A stretch of 64,000 nucleotides of DNA from Schistocephalus solidus (lineage: Eukaryota > Platyhelminthes > Cestoda > Diphyllobothriidea > Diphyllobothriidae), in assembly GCA_017591395.1 (NCBI GenBank), contig WEDG01000467.1:62001-126000 (forward strand). The letters run 5' to 3'. Numbering within the stretch: the stretch's first letter is position 1; each line of letters opens with the position of its first letter. Below are positions 9,976-21,660 of this stretch, piece after piece. A model generated the notes under the pieces. It did no database searches. It was not told where the DNA came from and was given only the letters and a program-made list of their open reading frames with translations. The translations under genes were made by a program, and so were the position numbers.

Positions 9976-12900
9976 AAGAAGCGCTTGGTAAGTGCATATT
10001 TATATCTGATATGCTTATTGCAAACGTAGGTTACATGCCACACTACCCTGCTATAGATGCAACCATAGGAAATACTAAGTTGCCATGCTTAGTTGATTCA
10101 GGAGCCGGCTGCTCTATCATTAGGCAGAACATTTTCCTTCAGCTTCAGGCTAGAGTGAAGTATTGCACAAAACCCAAGGTCAGCCTGAAGACGGCAAACG
10201 GAGCCACTTTGCGACATAAAGGCATGATAGAGCTTAATTTGGAAATAGGTCACGTTATTTTTAGTCATAAGTTTGTTGTCTGTCCTGACATTGCGTGGGA
10301 CTGTATATTAGGTGCTGACTTTCTTCATGCATTTAAATGCTCCTTAGATTTTAACGCTAACACTCTCCATGTCGGTGATACTGAGGTGCCTTTCAGGACC
10401 GAGGTACCGGATAGTCAACATGTAGTTAATGCATTTAGGTTAGAGGAGGTTAATAATTTAGTGCCCCCTACTCTTGACAAGGATAGCTCGTCTAAGTTAT
10501 GTAGTTTGATAGAGGAGTTTAAAGATATCTTCGATTGGGACGGCCGTTCACTCGGACGTACTAATGTGGCTCAGCATGAGATTGATACAGGTGTGACTCG
10601 GCCCACGAAGATTCCTCCTAGGCGATTACCCGTGTTCTACCAGACACAGTTAAAGGCCATGATCGATGATATGTTAGACCGGAAAATTATCAGGCCGTCT
10701 AATTCACCTTGGTCGTCTCCGGTCGTGTTAGTTATGAAGAAGGATGGCACTATGCGGTTATGCGTTGACTATCGCAAATTAAATGCAGTGACAACTAAGG
10801 ATTCTTTCCCTCTGCCCAGGATTGATGCAACCCTAGATGCCCTTTCGGGTAATCAGGTATTCTCTACTCTAGATCTAGCAGCCGGTTACTGGCAAGTAGA
10901 AGTGCGACCCGTTGACAGAGAAGACTGCTTTCGCAGTCCCTTCGGGTCTTTAAGAGTTTGAGCCAATGCCTTTTGGCCTAGCTAATGCTCCAAGTACGTT
11001 TCAACGGCTAATGAATCAAGTCCTGGCTCAACTCATTCCCAAGTCATGCCTAGTTTATATGGATGACATAATTGTTCTTGGTAAGGATTTTGACAGTCAT
11101 ATTAGCAATGTCCGTGCCGTGTTTACCAGTCTCCGACAGGCTGGTCTCACCCTTAAGCCCTGTAAATGTGTTTTTTTATTAGACCTCGTGTCAAGTTTTT
11201 TTAGGGCATGTAGTCTCGGCCTCTGGCATCGAAACGGACGAGGATAAAGTTAGGCAAATCCGTGAGTGGCCCACCCCTATGGACGTAACTGAAGTCCGCA
11301 GTTTTCTAGGATTGGCTTCTTACTATAGAAGATTTATCAAAGACTATGCTCACATAGCTGGTCCGCTTCACAAGCTGACCCAGAAAGAAGTACAATTTAA
11401 GTGGACTGCTGGTTGTACTAGTAGCTTCCAGACGTTGAAGGATAAGTTGTGCACCACTCCTATTTTAGTTTTTCCTGACATAAGCAATGACGCCAGGAAA
11501 TTTATTCTAGATACCGATGCTAGTGACACTGCCATAGGCGCCGTCCTCTCCCAGCAACAACCAGATGGTACAGAGGGCGTCATTCAGTATCTAAGCCGAT
11601 CCCTGACAAAGGCAGAACGCCGTTACTGTGTGACCAGAAGGGAGATGCTCGCACTCACCCACTTCGTGGAGGAATGCCGGCCATACCTCCAATACCGGCC
11701 TTTCATCGTGCGCACGGATCATAGCTCTCTGACCTGGTTGCAGAACTTTAAGAACGCTGAAGGACAGGTCGCTAGGTGGCAAGAGAGACTAGCCGGGTAT
11801 GAGTTCGAATGCATATACCGTCCAGGACGTCAGCACAATAATGCTGATGCTCTCTCTCGGAAGCCCTACCGTCCCCATGGCGAATGTCCGTCATGTACAG
11901 ACATTAACATTAGTGCCGTGTCACTACAAGACGACCAAAGCCGTCTTTGGGCGCAAGCTCAGCAAGGAGATCCTCATATTGGCCCGATATATCATAGGAA
12001 GTTAAGTGGTTCTCGACCACTTAGTGCAGTTGAACTGAGAGGCCATAGCTATGAGACGCGTTGCTTGCACACGGTGTGGGACAAACTCTTTATGGATAAT
12101 GACGTTTTGTTCTATCGGGATGGCGAACAATACCCGCGACGTATTCTTCTACCCTTATCCATGGTAGACGAGGTTCTTAATAGAATCCACACACAGTTGG
12201 GGCACGTGGGCATCCATAAGACCGAGTGGGCCCTTAGGCGCCGATACTACTGGCCTAACTTGAAGCGGTCAGTGTGGAACTTTATTCGGTATTGCACCCT
12301 GTGCAATCAGATCAAACCGCCACGACAGCTGAATAGGGCTGCTCTTCAGCCTATTCTGACGGGATACCCCAACGAACGTGTAGGCGTTGACTTAGTGGGA
12401 CCACTACCGCCATCAGTTCGGGGCAACCGATATATTCTAGTGATGGTTGATTTCTTTACCAAGATGGCTGAAGCGGAACCCCTTCCCAACATGTCGGCTG
12501 AAACTGTTGCCCAGGCCATCTTTAACAATTGGGTATGTAGATGGGGCGCACCAGAACAGATCCATTCGGATCGAGGGTCCTCGTTTGAAAACGCGGTCCT
12601 TCACAGTCTGTGTAAATACTTAAAGGTCAATAAGACGCGCACCACGGCTTACCATCCGCAAGGAAACGGTCAAGTGGAGCGGACGAATAGGACGCTAGTT
12701 GGTTTACTAAAGGCTTTTGTAGATCGTCAGGCTCCCTTCACGTGGGATGATGCGTTGCCAGCATGCATGCTCGCATACCGCTCCACGATTCACTCTTCGA
12801 CACAACAGACGCCTTTCGCACTCACCTGTGGTCGTGAAATGCGAATACCAGAGGATCTACAGGTACCTCTTGAGAATAATCAAATACCGGTTGGTTCTTA

Positions 12901-13267
12901 CGTCGCTGCACTCCACAAGAAAATGCGTATAGCCACGGAGGAAGCACGGATACACTTACAAGGAGCCCAGAGGCACCAAAAGGAACACTATGACAGGCTG
13001 GCACATGGGTGTCCATATGAGGTCGGTGATGTGGTGTGGCTCAGGGAACATGCGACTCCCCTGGGATTACCGAGTAAGTTAGTAATGGACTGGTCAGGGC
13101 CATATACCGTCACCAGAATGCTCTCTGATACGACCTGCGTCATTCAAGATCGAAATCGACCTTTCACCTCTGAATTCACGGTTCACTTTAATCGACTTAA
13201 ACTGGGGAAAGGCCAATGGAAGATAACCACAGAGCAGAACACCCAGGCGATGCAGTGCGTTACGTAG
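9975..13267 (+). pseudogene. pol: Gypsy pol: protease, RT, RNase H, integrase, frameshifted
   Basis: Domains in order: retropepsin with LVDSGAGCSII (about 10090); RT with PSNSPWSSPVVLVMKKDG, FSTLDLAAGYWQVEV, then MPFGLANAPSTFQRL and YMDD (about 11059); RNase H with [15 protein letters not shown], a RREMLAL block and HNNADALSR; integrase with an HHCC zinc finger (GHVGIHK to CTLCNQIK) and the D, D, E acidic residues in [19 protein letters not shown] and GQVERTNR; and a C-terminal [11 protein letters not shown] patch. Breaks: an indel near 10950 (giving TGA at 10959), and indels at T runs near 11170 and 11200. From 11279 to 13267 the frame is open for 662 codons. Confidence 0.93.
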
Positions 13268-13410
13268 ATCATGAGGGGTCGAGAGGTGGGTTGAAATCCC
13301 ACCCGAAGGTGGAGAAGAAACCGTAATGCCTTATAACATTCAAAATTCAAGGGACTCCGTGCGTTTGCGAAATGACATTGAGCTCGCTGAGGACAGCGAA
13401 AACTTTACGC

Positions 13411-13422
13411 AGGAGGGGGCAA
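13411..13422 (+). promoter_or_regulatory. Polypurine tract
   Basis: AGGAGGGGGCAA lies immediately upstream of the 3' LTR start TGTAAAG, the position of the plus-strand primer in LTR elements. Confidence 0.75.
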
Positions 13423-13890
13423 TGTAAAGATGGAATCAAAGTTTCTCAATTTTCTCTAGTAGCCCAGATTACTAGCAGATTACTAGCGCCAGCCCGGAAG
13501 TCCATAAAATCTTAACTCTTAACCCTATTGGTTCTTTTCGATCTACAACGTATGATTTACGCATACCCATTGGTCTATTCTATGTTAACCTATCAAATCG
13601 TCTGGAGAATACGACATAAATACCGAGGAGAATTGAGGCTCATCACTTTGGACCGGAGACCGCCCTCTGACGCTTCTCCAGCCATCGCCTTTCCTTCTCC
13701 TACGGACCTCCCGAAGATCTCCCCAGGACAGCCAATCCCCACCAAAGGATCCTCGCAGGACCAAGCCCCTATTAGAATATCAACTTCTAGCTTCAACTAA
13801 TCCCTAAACTCTTCCCCTTGCCTACTGTCTTGTTCTCTCTTGAGCATCGTTCATTTGGATTCGTTGCGCATCTAATACGCGCCCGTTACA
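13423..13890 (+). repeat. 3' LTR of the Gypsy element (complete, 468 bp)
   Basis: It begins TGTAAAG and ends GTTACA, so the ends form the short inverted repeat TGTAA/TTACA. The last 387 bp are the counterpart of the 5' LTR. Confidence 0.92.
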
Positions 13891-13985
13891 ATATGTTCGC
13901 GTTAAATGTGTTCCTTTTAAATTAAGCGAAATATTTTGCTTTAGTTTAGTTCCAGGCTAATAAAACAAGGAGTTAACAATTTTGG

Positions 13986-15153
13986 ATCTTCCATCATGGA
14001 AAATGAACGCCTTGTGACATACATTGGTCCAGTCAGTATTTTCTTCGGAGGCCTAACATTTCCACAATGACAATACCCAGGCAAAACAAATATTTCCTTT
14101 AATTCACCAACAGCATTTTCCAAATGATCTGACATTCAGTCACTTCAAGTCGCTTTATTGTCATTCTCAGGCTTTTGCTCTTGAGCCCTATCCTCACATC
14201 AAAATTGGCAATTAAGTGAACTTAAAGAAAAGTAAATCTGGGAAAAGAACTTGTGAATTTATTCTTATTTGTGTGCCAGGCGCACCCTGCTGCCTCTGCC
14301 ACAATTTTGCTTATATGAACCGTAGTTTCTGATTAAATGAGTATCAAGGTTGCATTTAAATAATTTTGCATTTGTTAGTGACCACTGTACCAGGATTTGC
14401 GTTCCATGCTTCATCCACTCTCTGTGGGAAGGCATTCCGTTGGACCAACTTGCTACACAAATTAAAGGGATGCCTCCTGCATATGGTCCGTCTCAGCCAA
14501 TTCAATGAATTCATGGAACTCCAGGGTGGATTTAAGGCCTCTGATAATTCAGAATGTTTGATTGAGTTCACTGCGTAGTTGCCTGTAATAGAGAGGAAAT
14601 TAATTTAGTTCTGCCATGATGGCCTAGTAAGGCAGATGAACAAGATTATTGACAATCATTTTAGCCCTCCCCTGCACTCCTTCCACCTGTTCATAATCCT
14701 TTCTAATCCAAGTACGCCCCGTCTGGATGGCATACTATAAGTGAATCCGAATAAATGATCCGTAGGTTTATCTGGACTGTTCCTTCACGATCTTCACCAA
14801 TCGGCTTTTCAATGGAAATAACACTGGTGTCGTACGGTAAGTTGCTTTTTACACTGTTAATAGGGTTTAATCGAGAACCTACTTAGATTACCGATGTGCT
14901 TCTGCTCCTCGAAATGTGACAGGGGCTGCCCATCGGGGATTTATTGTTAGGAATCATTGTCCTGGCTGGTGCTTCTGGCACAGAGACTTGGGACTGCAGA
15001 CTTACCGATGTTAAAACGTAAGAGGCAACCAGCGAACCACATGCTAAGTATGCCCAGATTGTCTTGAAGTAATTGCCTGTCAACGTCAAACCTGATGGTT
15101 CTCCACAGATTAACATCGCTAGCTAAAAGAGGGCGTGACTATGCGTGTCGTCA
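13986..15153 (-). mobile_element. CR1-like LINE A4, 3' half (RT palm to 3' end)
   Basis: On the minus strand the reading runs from a mutated catalytic motif (LASDVNLWR where related copies have FADD, about 15120) through RFNIGKS, a KPY block, a HL*YAIQTGRTW block and TFRI to the 3' untranslated region. It has many stops. It is the continuation of 18376-20900: the codons ending ...SVLGPLFFLV at 18376 and those beginning VDDTHSHAL at about 15150 are adjacent in other copies. The family-B LINE has inserted between them. 13891-13985 is a short spacer after the Gypsy LTR. Confidence 0.75.
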
Positions 15154-15732
15154 ACCCAGTCGGATTTCGCTCCAGCCAGCCCAACACCCGGTTCATCTGG
15201 ACCTATTGGACCAAGTGCATTGGTTACAAGTACTCACTCAGTTGAAAGACTTGAGTTGCAAACGGGCGCTCGATTGAGTCGAAAAAATAATTTTATCATA
15301 AAGAGCGTCCTTGAGTCAGCGTCAGTAATTCCGAAGGAGCGAGTTAAACATGACTTGGAACTCCTTCAAGTGTATGCAAAAACGTTGCTAACGGATGGCG
15401 AGTCCATTCACATTCTCAAGGCATATATAATAGGAAAGGCTCTGTCAGCATCCGAATCAAATCCTCAACCAAGACCTCTTAAAATCATCTTGGAAAACGA
15501 ATCACAGGCACAGCTCCTGCTACAGATAATATCAACCCTACAGGGTCCGCACTCTGAAGTTTTTTTTCAACCGGAATACGGGTTGAAAGAGCGAATGAAA
15601 ATGCAACAATTAATAATAGAACTAGAAACACTAAAGACCAATGGCGAGGCACATCTCAGAATAAGGGATGGACAAATAGTTCAAGTGAAAAGAGCATTTC
15701 TTTGGCCGAAAGAAGTCACTCTGACAGCCTAA
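15145..15732 (+). pseudogene. LINE B ORF1-like protein, partial
   Basis: Open for 195 codons. It contains ERVKHDLELLQVYAKTLL, ILKAYIIGKALS, QPRPLKIILENESQAQLLL and EVFFQPEYGLKERMK, matching the conserved C-terminal ORF1 blocks seen at 2243-2812. The N-terminal coiled coil is not visible. The first codons overlap the junction with LINE A4, so the true start is unknown. Confidence 0.65.
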
Positions 15733-18375
15733 CTGTCCCGTTTCAGAAACCGAAAACGTGCCCACTTAAAATAATCGTCCTTAATGCCAGATCTCTGCCT
15801 TAATAAGATGCGTTTGCTCCAGACTCTGGTTTTCATCCACCGCCCTGAAATTGTAATAGTTACAGAGACATCGACAGCACCCTGTGTATCCGACTCCGAA
15901 CTCTCTATTCTAGGCTAAACTTACATTCGGAATGATCGACACAATGGCCGTGGCGGAGGAAGCAGTATCTTTGTTAAGCAATCACTTACATTTCTGCCGT
16001 TGGACTATCGACAATTTACCGCGGTAGAAGAGAGCTGTTGGCTCCGAGTTGTTCTAAAAGGTAACTAGTCTTTACTCGTTGGTAGTGTCTATCGCCCAAC
16101 CAATGCCAGCGAGGATTACGATCTTTGTCTCTCGCAGGCATTTCACGGCGCGGCTGACTTAAATCTGAAGTACTGCTTGATTGCAGGTAAATTCAATATT
16201 CCTGAAGTTCATTGGTTTCCACCTTCCAGTCCTGCAAAGTTCGAAGACATACTTGAGGCCATAGATATAGGCATGTGTGACCAGGTAGTTGATTTTCCCA
16301 CCCGAGGATCAAACATACTTCAGGCCTGCTCTTTTCGCGCACATGAAAAGTGCAGAAAAAACCGCAGCACCCCGTACTTTCGAGACGCCTTAGAAAACCC
16401 TTTAGCTGACGCTAATTTGACAGCTGATAGATTAAATGCTTTTTTGTATAGAACGTTAAGTGAACATACTGTCGCTCCCTTTCATAACATCCGAGTTTGG
16501 ACCGGTAACATCCTCGAAACCATAACTTTTATTCCCTGGGACGTGACCGTAGCCATTCGGCGTTCTCGTCAATCTTACAGTCCTGGACCAGATGGCGTCC
16601 CGATCAGCGTTTTAAAGGCGGATGCAAACGATTTATTGCCGTCCATTCTGTATAAGATATTAAATCTTGCTCTTGAAAGTAAAACTTTGCCTATATTATG
16701 GAAGGAATCAAACATACTGCCCATACTCAAACACGGCTGACCTACGTCATTTGACGTGTTTAGGCCAATAAATACACTGCCAACAGTCTTGAAGATCTTA
16801 GAAACCTTGATCAAAGACAAGATGATGCGTCACCTAACAGAGAATAACCTACATAATGCGGCTCAGCATGGGTTTCCCGAAAAAAGGTCTTGGAACACCT
16901 GCCAGCTCCCTTTCTTTGATAATGTGCTACAATTTAGAGACAGCGGTTTTGAAATTACCACTGTTTACTTCGATTTAAAGAAGGCTTTTAATCGTGTAGT
17001 CCATGATCTCCTACTACTCAAACTTGCCTCCTTCGGCATAGGTAACAAGCTTCTGAACTTAATATCTTACTATTTGAATGCTCGCGCACCACGGATTTAA
17101 ATTTCTGATGTTATTTCCAACCCCACGCATGTAAGGAGCGGAGTTATTCTGGGTAGCGTGCTCGAACCGCTTCTATTATGCCTTTTTTCAAAGATGTTCC
17201 TGATTGTTTTCAGTATGGTAGGCTATTTATGTACGCTGACGACTTAAAAGTTGCCTATCGATATAAACCGATTGATCGCAACATCGCGAATGAGCTCTTA
17301 AAAAAGGATCTTCAGGCCTTTGCTCAGTGATATTGCACATGGCGCCTTTCGCTTTTTTGGCACAATTGCTCCGTTATGTTTATTGGTGACAACCATCAGC
17401 CCCACCTCAGCATAGACAGTCACGACCTAAATGTGCCCGGAGTTATTCTAGTAGTCTTAATCTGTCAGAGCCCTGCGCCCTGATTGTCTCGAAAGCACGC
17501 CAAACTACTGGGTTTATTCTCAGAAATTTTAAAACCATCAATATTAAAATCAGCCTCTATAAAATGTATGTCAGGCCTAGGCTGGAATACTGCTTCTTTC
17601 TATTTAAGCCTTTTGCACGCGAGTAAACGGAGGAAGATAGAATCAGTCCAGCACTTATTTACTAAAAGAGTTTTCACTTCAGAGCACAGAAACCAGTCCT
17701 ACCAACAACACTGTGAGCTAAGAAGCCTCGACCCGTTGTGGCTTCGTAGATTACAGATGGGAATATTTTTCACTGTTAAAATTTTTAAACAGTTTTACCT
17801 TTAATCCCCTTACATCTCTGAGGCAGCTCGACCACTCTCGGTGCACCAGTCATCGCGATGTATTTTTATTTCTTCCTTTGGCACGCACAGTTAGATACCG
17901 ACAGTTTGTTTCGGTAAACGCTATAGAAATCTGGAATAACCTACCCAGAAGTATCAAAATTTTGCAAAGCTATCCCTTGTTTCCGAGAGCTGTCACTTGT
18001 TTTCTTCATTCAGGAAGCCTTCCAAAAATTTTGGGTGCTGACTCTGTGGAAGCTCTCTTCCGTTCTGATGGCGTTCACGGACTCTGAATCCTGTGCCTGA
18101 CTTAATGCTGAGGTCAACAGTGAACAGCCATTCGCCGACATACCTGCTGGTGCAGAATACCGGATCCATAACACTGAATGGAGAAGTCCTTCACCAGGGC
18201 ACCTGTGTCAATGCTTCCCTGTCCTGAACTTTAATCCCTCAATAAACTGCGGTTTATTATCCTGAAAAACACTTGAAACAACGATCAGGAGATTTTTTCA
18301 GTGTCAGCTTGACCATCCACTATATATTTTTTGACCTTGTATGTAAACTGGCAATTAATAAATAAAAAAAATATA
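15154..18375 (+). mobile_element. LINE family B, near full-length degenerate copy
   Basis: A plus-strand LINE with an ORF1 remnant, endonuclease, RT and a tail of AATAAATAAAAAAA (18355-18373). It is inserted in LINE A4. Its family is distinct from A: the RT signature is MYADDLK instead of FADD, and the 3' tail is A-rich instead of AATTG-like. The nested fragment at 5303-5975 is the same family. Confidence 0.82.
15760..18087 (+). pseudogene. LINE B endonuclease-reverse transcriptase, broken
   Basis: Endonuclease remnants: LNARSLP, VTETSTAP, GRGGGSSIFVKQSL, GSVYRPTNASEDYD, IAGKFNIPEVHW (where GDFN is expected) and DFPTRGSNIL. The C-terminal part of the endonuclease and its SDH motif are not found, because the sequence passes straight to KCRKNRSTPYF and the RT region. 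RT: GPDGVPISVLKADA, a NILPILKHG block, QHGFPEKRSW, YFDLKKAFNRV, a GSVL block, and MYADDLKVAYR (YADD at 17232-17243). The thumb ends in FVSVNAIEIWNNLPRS and FRSDGVHGL at 18087. There are several stops and frameshifts. Confidence 0.75.
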
Positions 18376-20900
18376 GACTAGGAAGAATAACGGTCCTAAG
18401 ACTGAAGCTTAGGTGCCACCACTTAGAACGGGGGGTTGGGGTTGAATTGGAGGCATCGATGTAGTTAGTTTAAGATCTTTCTGTGAGAAAATCTGCTGTC
18501 CGTGTCAGCAAATTTCCTTTTATGCAAAGTTCAGAGAATTTGAAGATTAGATTAGACGTTTGTTTGGGTCACTTTCGAACGCATTCATAAAATAAATGTA
18601 AAGGACGTGAACACTACCAACTTCGCCCAGTGCGCACGTTCACTGTTAGGTCGAGAGAAGTAAACTAGAAAGACGAGAGCGACTCTGTCTAAAGAATGGT
18701 GGAGACCGAAGCGGAAATGATTACCCTCCAGGAACTTCATTGTAGACTGCTAAAGTATATTTTCTATTATCTTACAGCAAACGCAGTTTAGGGTGACAGG
18801 CCAATAATTGTTGACGTTCGTTTGGGCTATGACCTTGCTATATTCAACGCGGATGCCAGATTCCCAATTCAAATGATGAATTTTAGTTATGCACAAGTGG
18901 TTTGGAGAGCTCGCTCACCAATTATCTCAAGGACTTGGTCAGTTTATTTTCCAGACACAAAAATACTTGGTTTCTTTGATATTCTGCAGCTCACTTTCCG
19001 CGAGGGTTAGCAGTAAGAATATCGAATCAAGCATTGGACTGTCATTTGCAAAACGACTGTTGAAATTTCGAAAATGAGGTCTAGCCTCCCTAGTGCTTAC
19101 AGAGGCAAGGAACCGGCTCAAATGCTCAAATGTCTCCCTATTTTTAACGGGTTTTACACCATTATAATCCCCAAGTACTGCGATCGTGTCCTTGTTTTTT
19201 AGTCGACAATGGGTGCATTGGAATAACATTTCAGCCTTTTAGATAATTCGGGCTTCATCGTTCTTCTTTGTCTGTCGAATCCATTGTTTGAGCAAATTTC
19301 ATTGTTTACGAAATACCTCAAAGTTTACATGTGCTCAAATTTCCCTGAATATCTTCTGTTTATTATTTTTGTTATTTAACTGCCTCTTGAAGTATGTTGT
19401 TAATCAGACATGATGGCTAGTCGTTTTATGTACTTCCACTCGAAAAATGCTCAGTCAAGTCTATTGAAATCGTCTTTAACGATCCCCAGTCATCCTCTAG
19501 ATTCCCTTTGTGCAAAACGTTCCATCTACGGAAAGCAGTTAATGCTTTAGCATGTTAAAATGGGCCTTCCGTTCTCTTCTAGTGTTAAAAATAGAACGAG
19601 TTATTCCAAATTAGCGTGATATGGTCACTCTTACCGAGAGGTGCACTGAAAAATTTTGTCAGTTTTGTAGAAATCCGACGTTAAACTAGTTTCAAGCAAA
19701 TGCCTCTCTGATTCTCCCTGATTCTGCTTGGTATTATACCTTCTGTGCCAGATGGAGATCGAGCGTTAGGTCTATTAGCTTACAGCTGAATGAAGTGGCG
19801 CAACATCAACTGTCAGATTTTTACAGTCTATTGCCAGTGTGTTGAAGTTTCCATAAATAAGAACCTCTCGGTGGATAGCTACTTCCATTACCAAACGGCG
19901 GAGCGACTAGTCAGTTGTACTCTAGACGACGTGCTGGTCTGTATACCGTCAGGAATCATAGGTTTTGCGAATTACTTTTCTCGATCTTTATCCAGACTAA
20001 TTCAAAGTCAAGGGCGAATGTGTGCGCTAGTTTTACTACCGTGATTACCGTCCTTGTATTTATGATCTCCTCACCTCCCTGTCTTTTTTTACCGTGTTGG
20101 CAAAAAATTTGGTATCCTAGCTACAAATCTTGGTATGCGCAATTTCGCTTTTGAACGTCATTTCTTTTGTGGCAACCACATCGTGGTTTCGCTCCACCAT
20201 TAGCCTCTGGCATTTTCTATTTTCGAAAGGAGACTTTGAACATAAGTATCGGAAAAGTTTAAATTGGACTTATTAGCTCCATCCTGCAGCCTTCTGCCCA
20301 CGGCATGGGAATGAACACAAAAAAAACAGTTGGTGGTGATCTAGACGGACTGCTGTCCATCATGCCTAAACTGTTAGTGTTAAAGGCTTTCTCTAGAGAA
20401 ATGAACACTGGACATGTATGATTTCCCCGTTCAATATTCGGAGAGTGATATAACCCAGGTAGGATATCCTGAGGTGTTCTGCTTTGAGCACCCTTCACTT
20501 TTCCTCCCTCCGCAGGTGAAAAACCAGCTGAAGAAAACCGCTGGGTGGGAACATCGGAGTATGGGGTTCCTACTCAGAAAGAGCTGTGTTTCTTTCTCAT
20601 TCTGAAAGACAGTCTTTGGCGGTCTGGGTTGACCTGAATCATCCGGTGAGTTTCTTATTTGGTCCATCCGGAAGGCCTTTAGAACAGTAACTGTCTCATT
20701 CTTCTTTAGGATGGATTTAAGAATTGTCAAAATAGTTGCACATCTTCGTGTATTCTTAACTTTGAGGTGTTGGAATTAGATTAAGACATGCCTTCGATAT
20801 CTATGCTTTTGTTGCGATCCACGCTAGTGACCTGTGTTTGAACTTTTTTAGATAATATATTTTGGTTTTTCCAGTTTTCAACTACTTGTGCACCCGGGAG
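18376..20900 (-). mobile_element. CR1-like LINE A4, 5' half (ORF1, endonuclease, early RT)
   Basis: Minus-strand remnants, in order: an ORF1 block (AFRMDQIRNSPDD, PRPPKTVFQNEKETQLFLS; 20730-20431), a poorly preserved endonuclease (20400-19400), an RT N-terminal block (ASVSTREARPHF; about 19230-18939), and SVLGPLFFLV at 18376-18410. Because of many stops the start near 20900 is approximate. It continues at 15153-13986. Confidence 0.65.
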
Positions 20901-21119
20901 TTTGTTTGGGGCAGGGATAACACCTACTTAGGTGTATACTATGGTACCTTGGTCAGTTTCGATAATTCAACCGCGCGTTTTTTGCTGTTCACAGGGGATC
21001 AGATGTATCCTGCCAAATATCCAGCAATAATCGCCAGGCGCATGAACAAACAAACTGTTAGGAGGTCATTCCGCTGGAGACAGCAAAAACATAGCGTGTA
21101 GTGAACAAACAAATGATAA

Positions 21120-21660
21120 AAAGAACACTCCTATAACCGGCACGTCGAATCGCAATTCCATCAATCATCAGCAAATTCAAATCTGGACTTAGACTGCATA
21201 AACCGCATACCATTTTCAGCAAGATTTCAGCAAATTACTCAAATATCTATCCGGGCTAAACTTTATACGACTGCACAAAGTTCGCTGCAGAAGCTACATG
21301 AGCTCAAAGCGCGGGAAGCAGATTTAGAGCCGGATGCAATTTACATCACAATGACCTGGTTACAGTCTGAAATAATGCAGGCAAAAATGGCAGTCAATGA
21401 TTATCAACATTTATTCGCCGGGACCGGTTGTTAAAAAGGGGAAGAGCATTAGCAGTCTAGGTCAAGAGAGGAATTATTGCATCAGAACGCACGTTTGTTT
21501 GTACACGTGGAGGTGAAGCAATGTGGTTAAAACTGAAGACATGTGGAGCACCAAGTCTGAATTTCCTGACATTCAACGAACCGCCCAATCAAATTCCAGC
21601 AGTTGATGAGGCATCGCTGATTTACTTTTGTACAGACGGACTCAGTAGGTGCCAGATGTG
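21120..21660 (+). mobile_element. CR1-like LINE endonuclease fragment
   Basis: Plus-strand remnants of the endonuclease domain: KLYTTAQSSLQKLHELKA, LEPDAIYITMTWLQS, and after a frame change EAMWLKLKTCGAPSLNF. These match LYTNAQSLFSKLDELR and EAIWLKIKTRGSQSLE of copy A1. The part from about 21420 to 21640 is repeated at 22976-23190. Confidence 0.6.

Larger units (their letters stand above)
8675..13890 (+). mobile_element. Gypsy-type (Ty3-like) LTR retrotransposon
   Basis: Two direct LTRs flank a gag-pol region with the order protease, RT, RNase H, integrase, which is diagnostic of the Gypsy/Ty3 group. The 5' LTR aligns over 387 bp with the 3' LTR, differing at about a dozen positions by eye, so the insertion is fairly recent. 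The 5' LTR lacks its first 81 bp. No target-site duplication can be defined because the left end is truncated. The coding region has at least four frameshifts, three of them at or near homopolymer runs. Confidence 0.93.

Noticed and set aside
3543..14135. Minus-strand frame starting MSDHLENAVGELKEIF, conserved at 3764-3543 and 14135-13941
   Set aside because: Conservation is explained by the two copies of a LINE 3' untranslated region. The C-termini differ because the copies diverge at 3615/13986, and no domain is recognisable.
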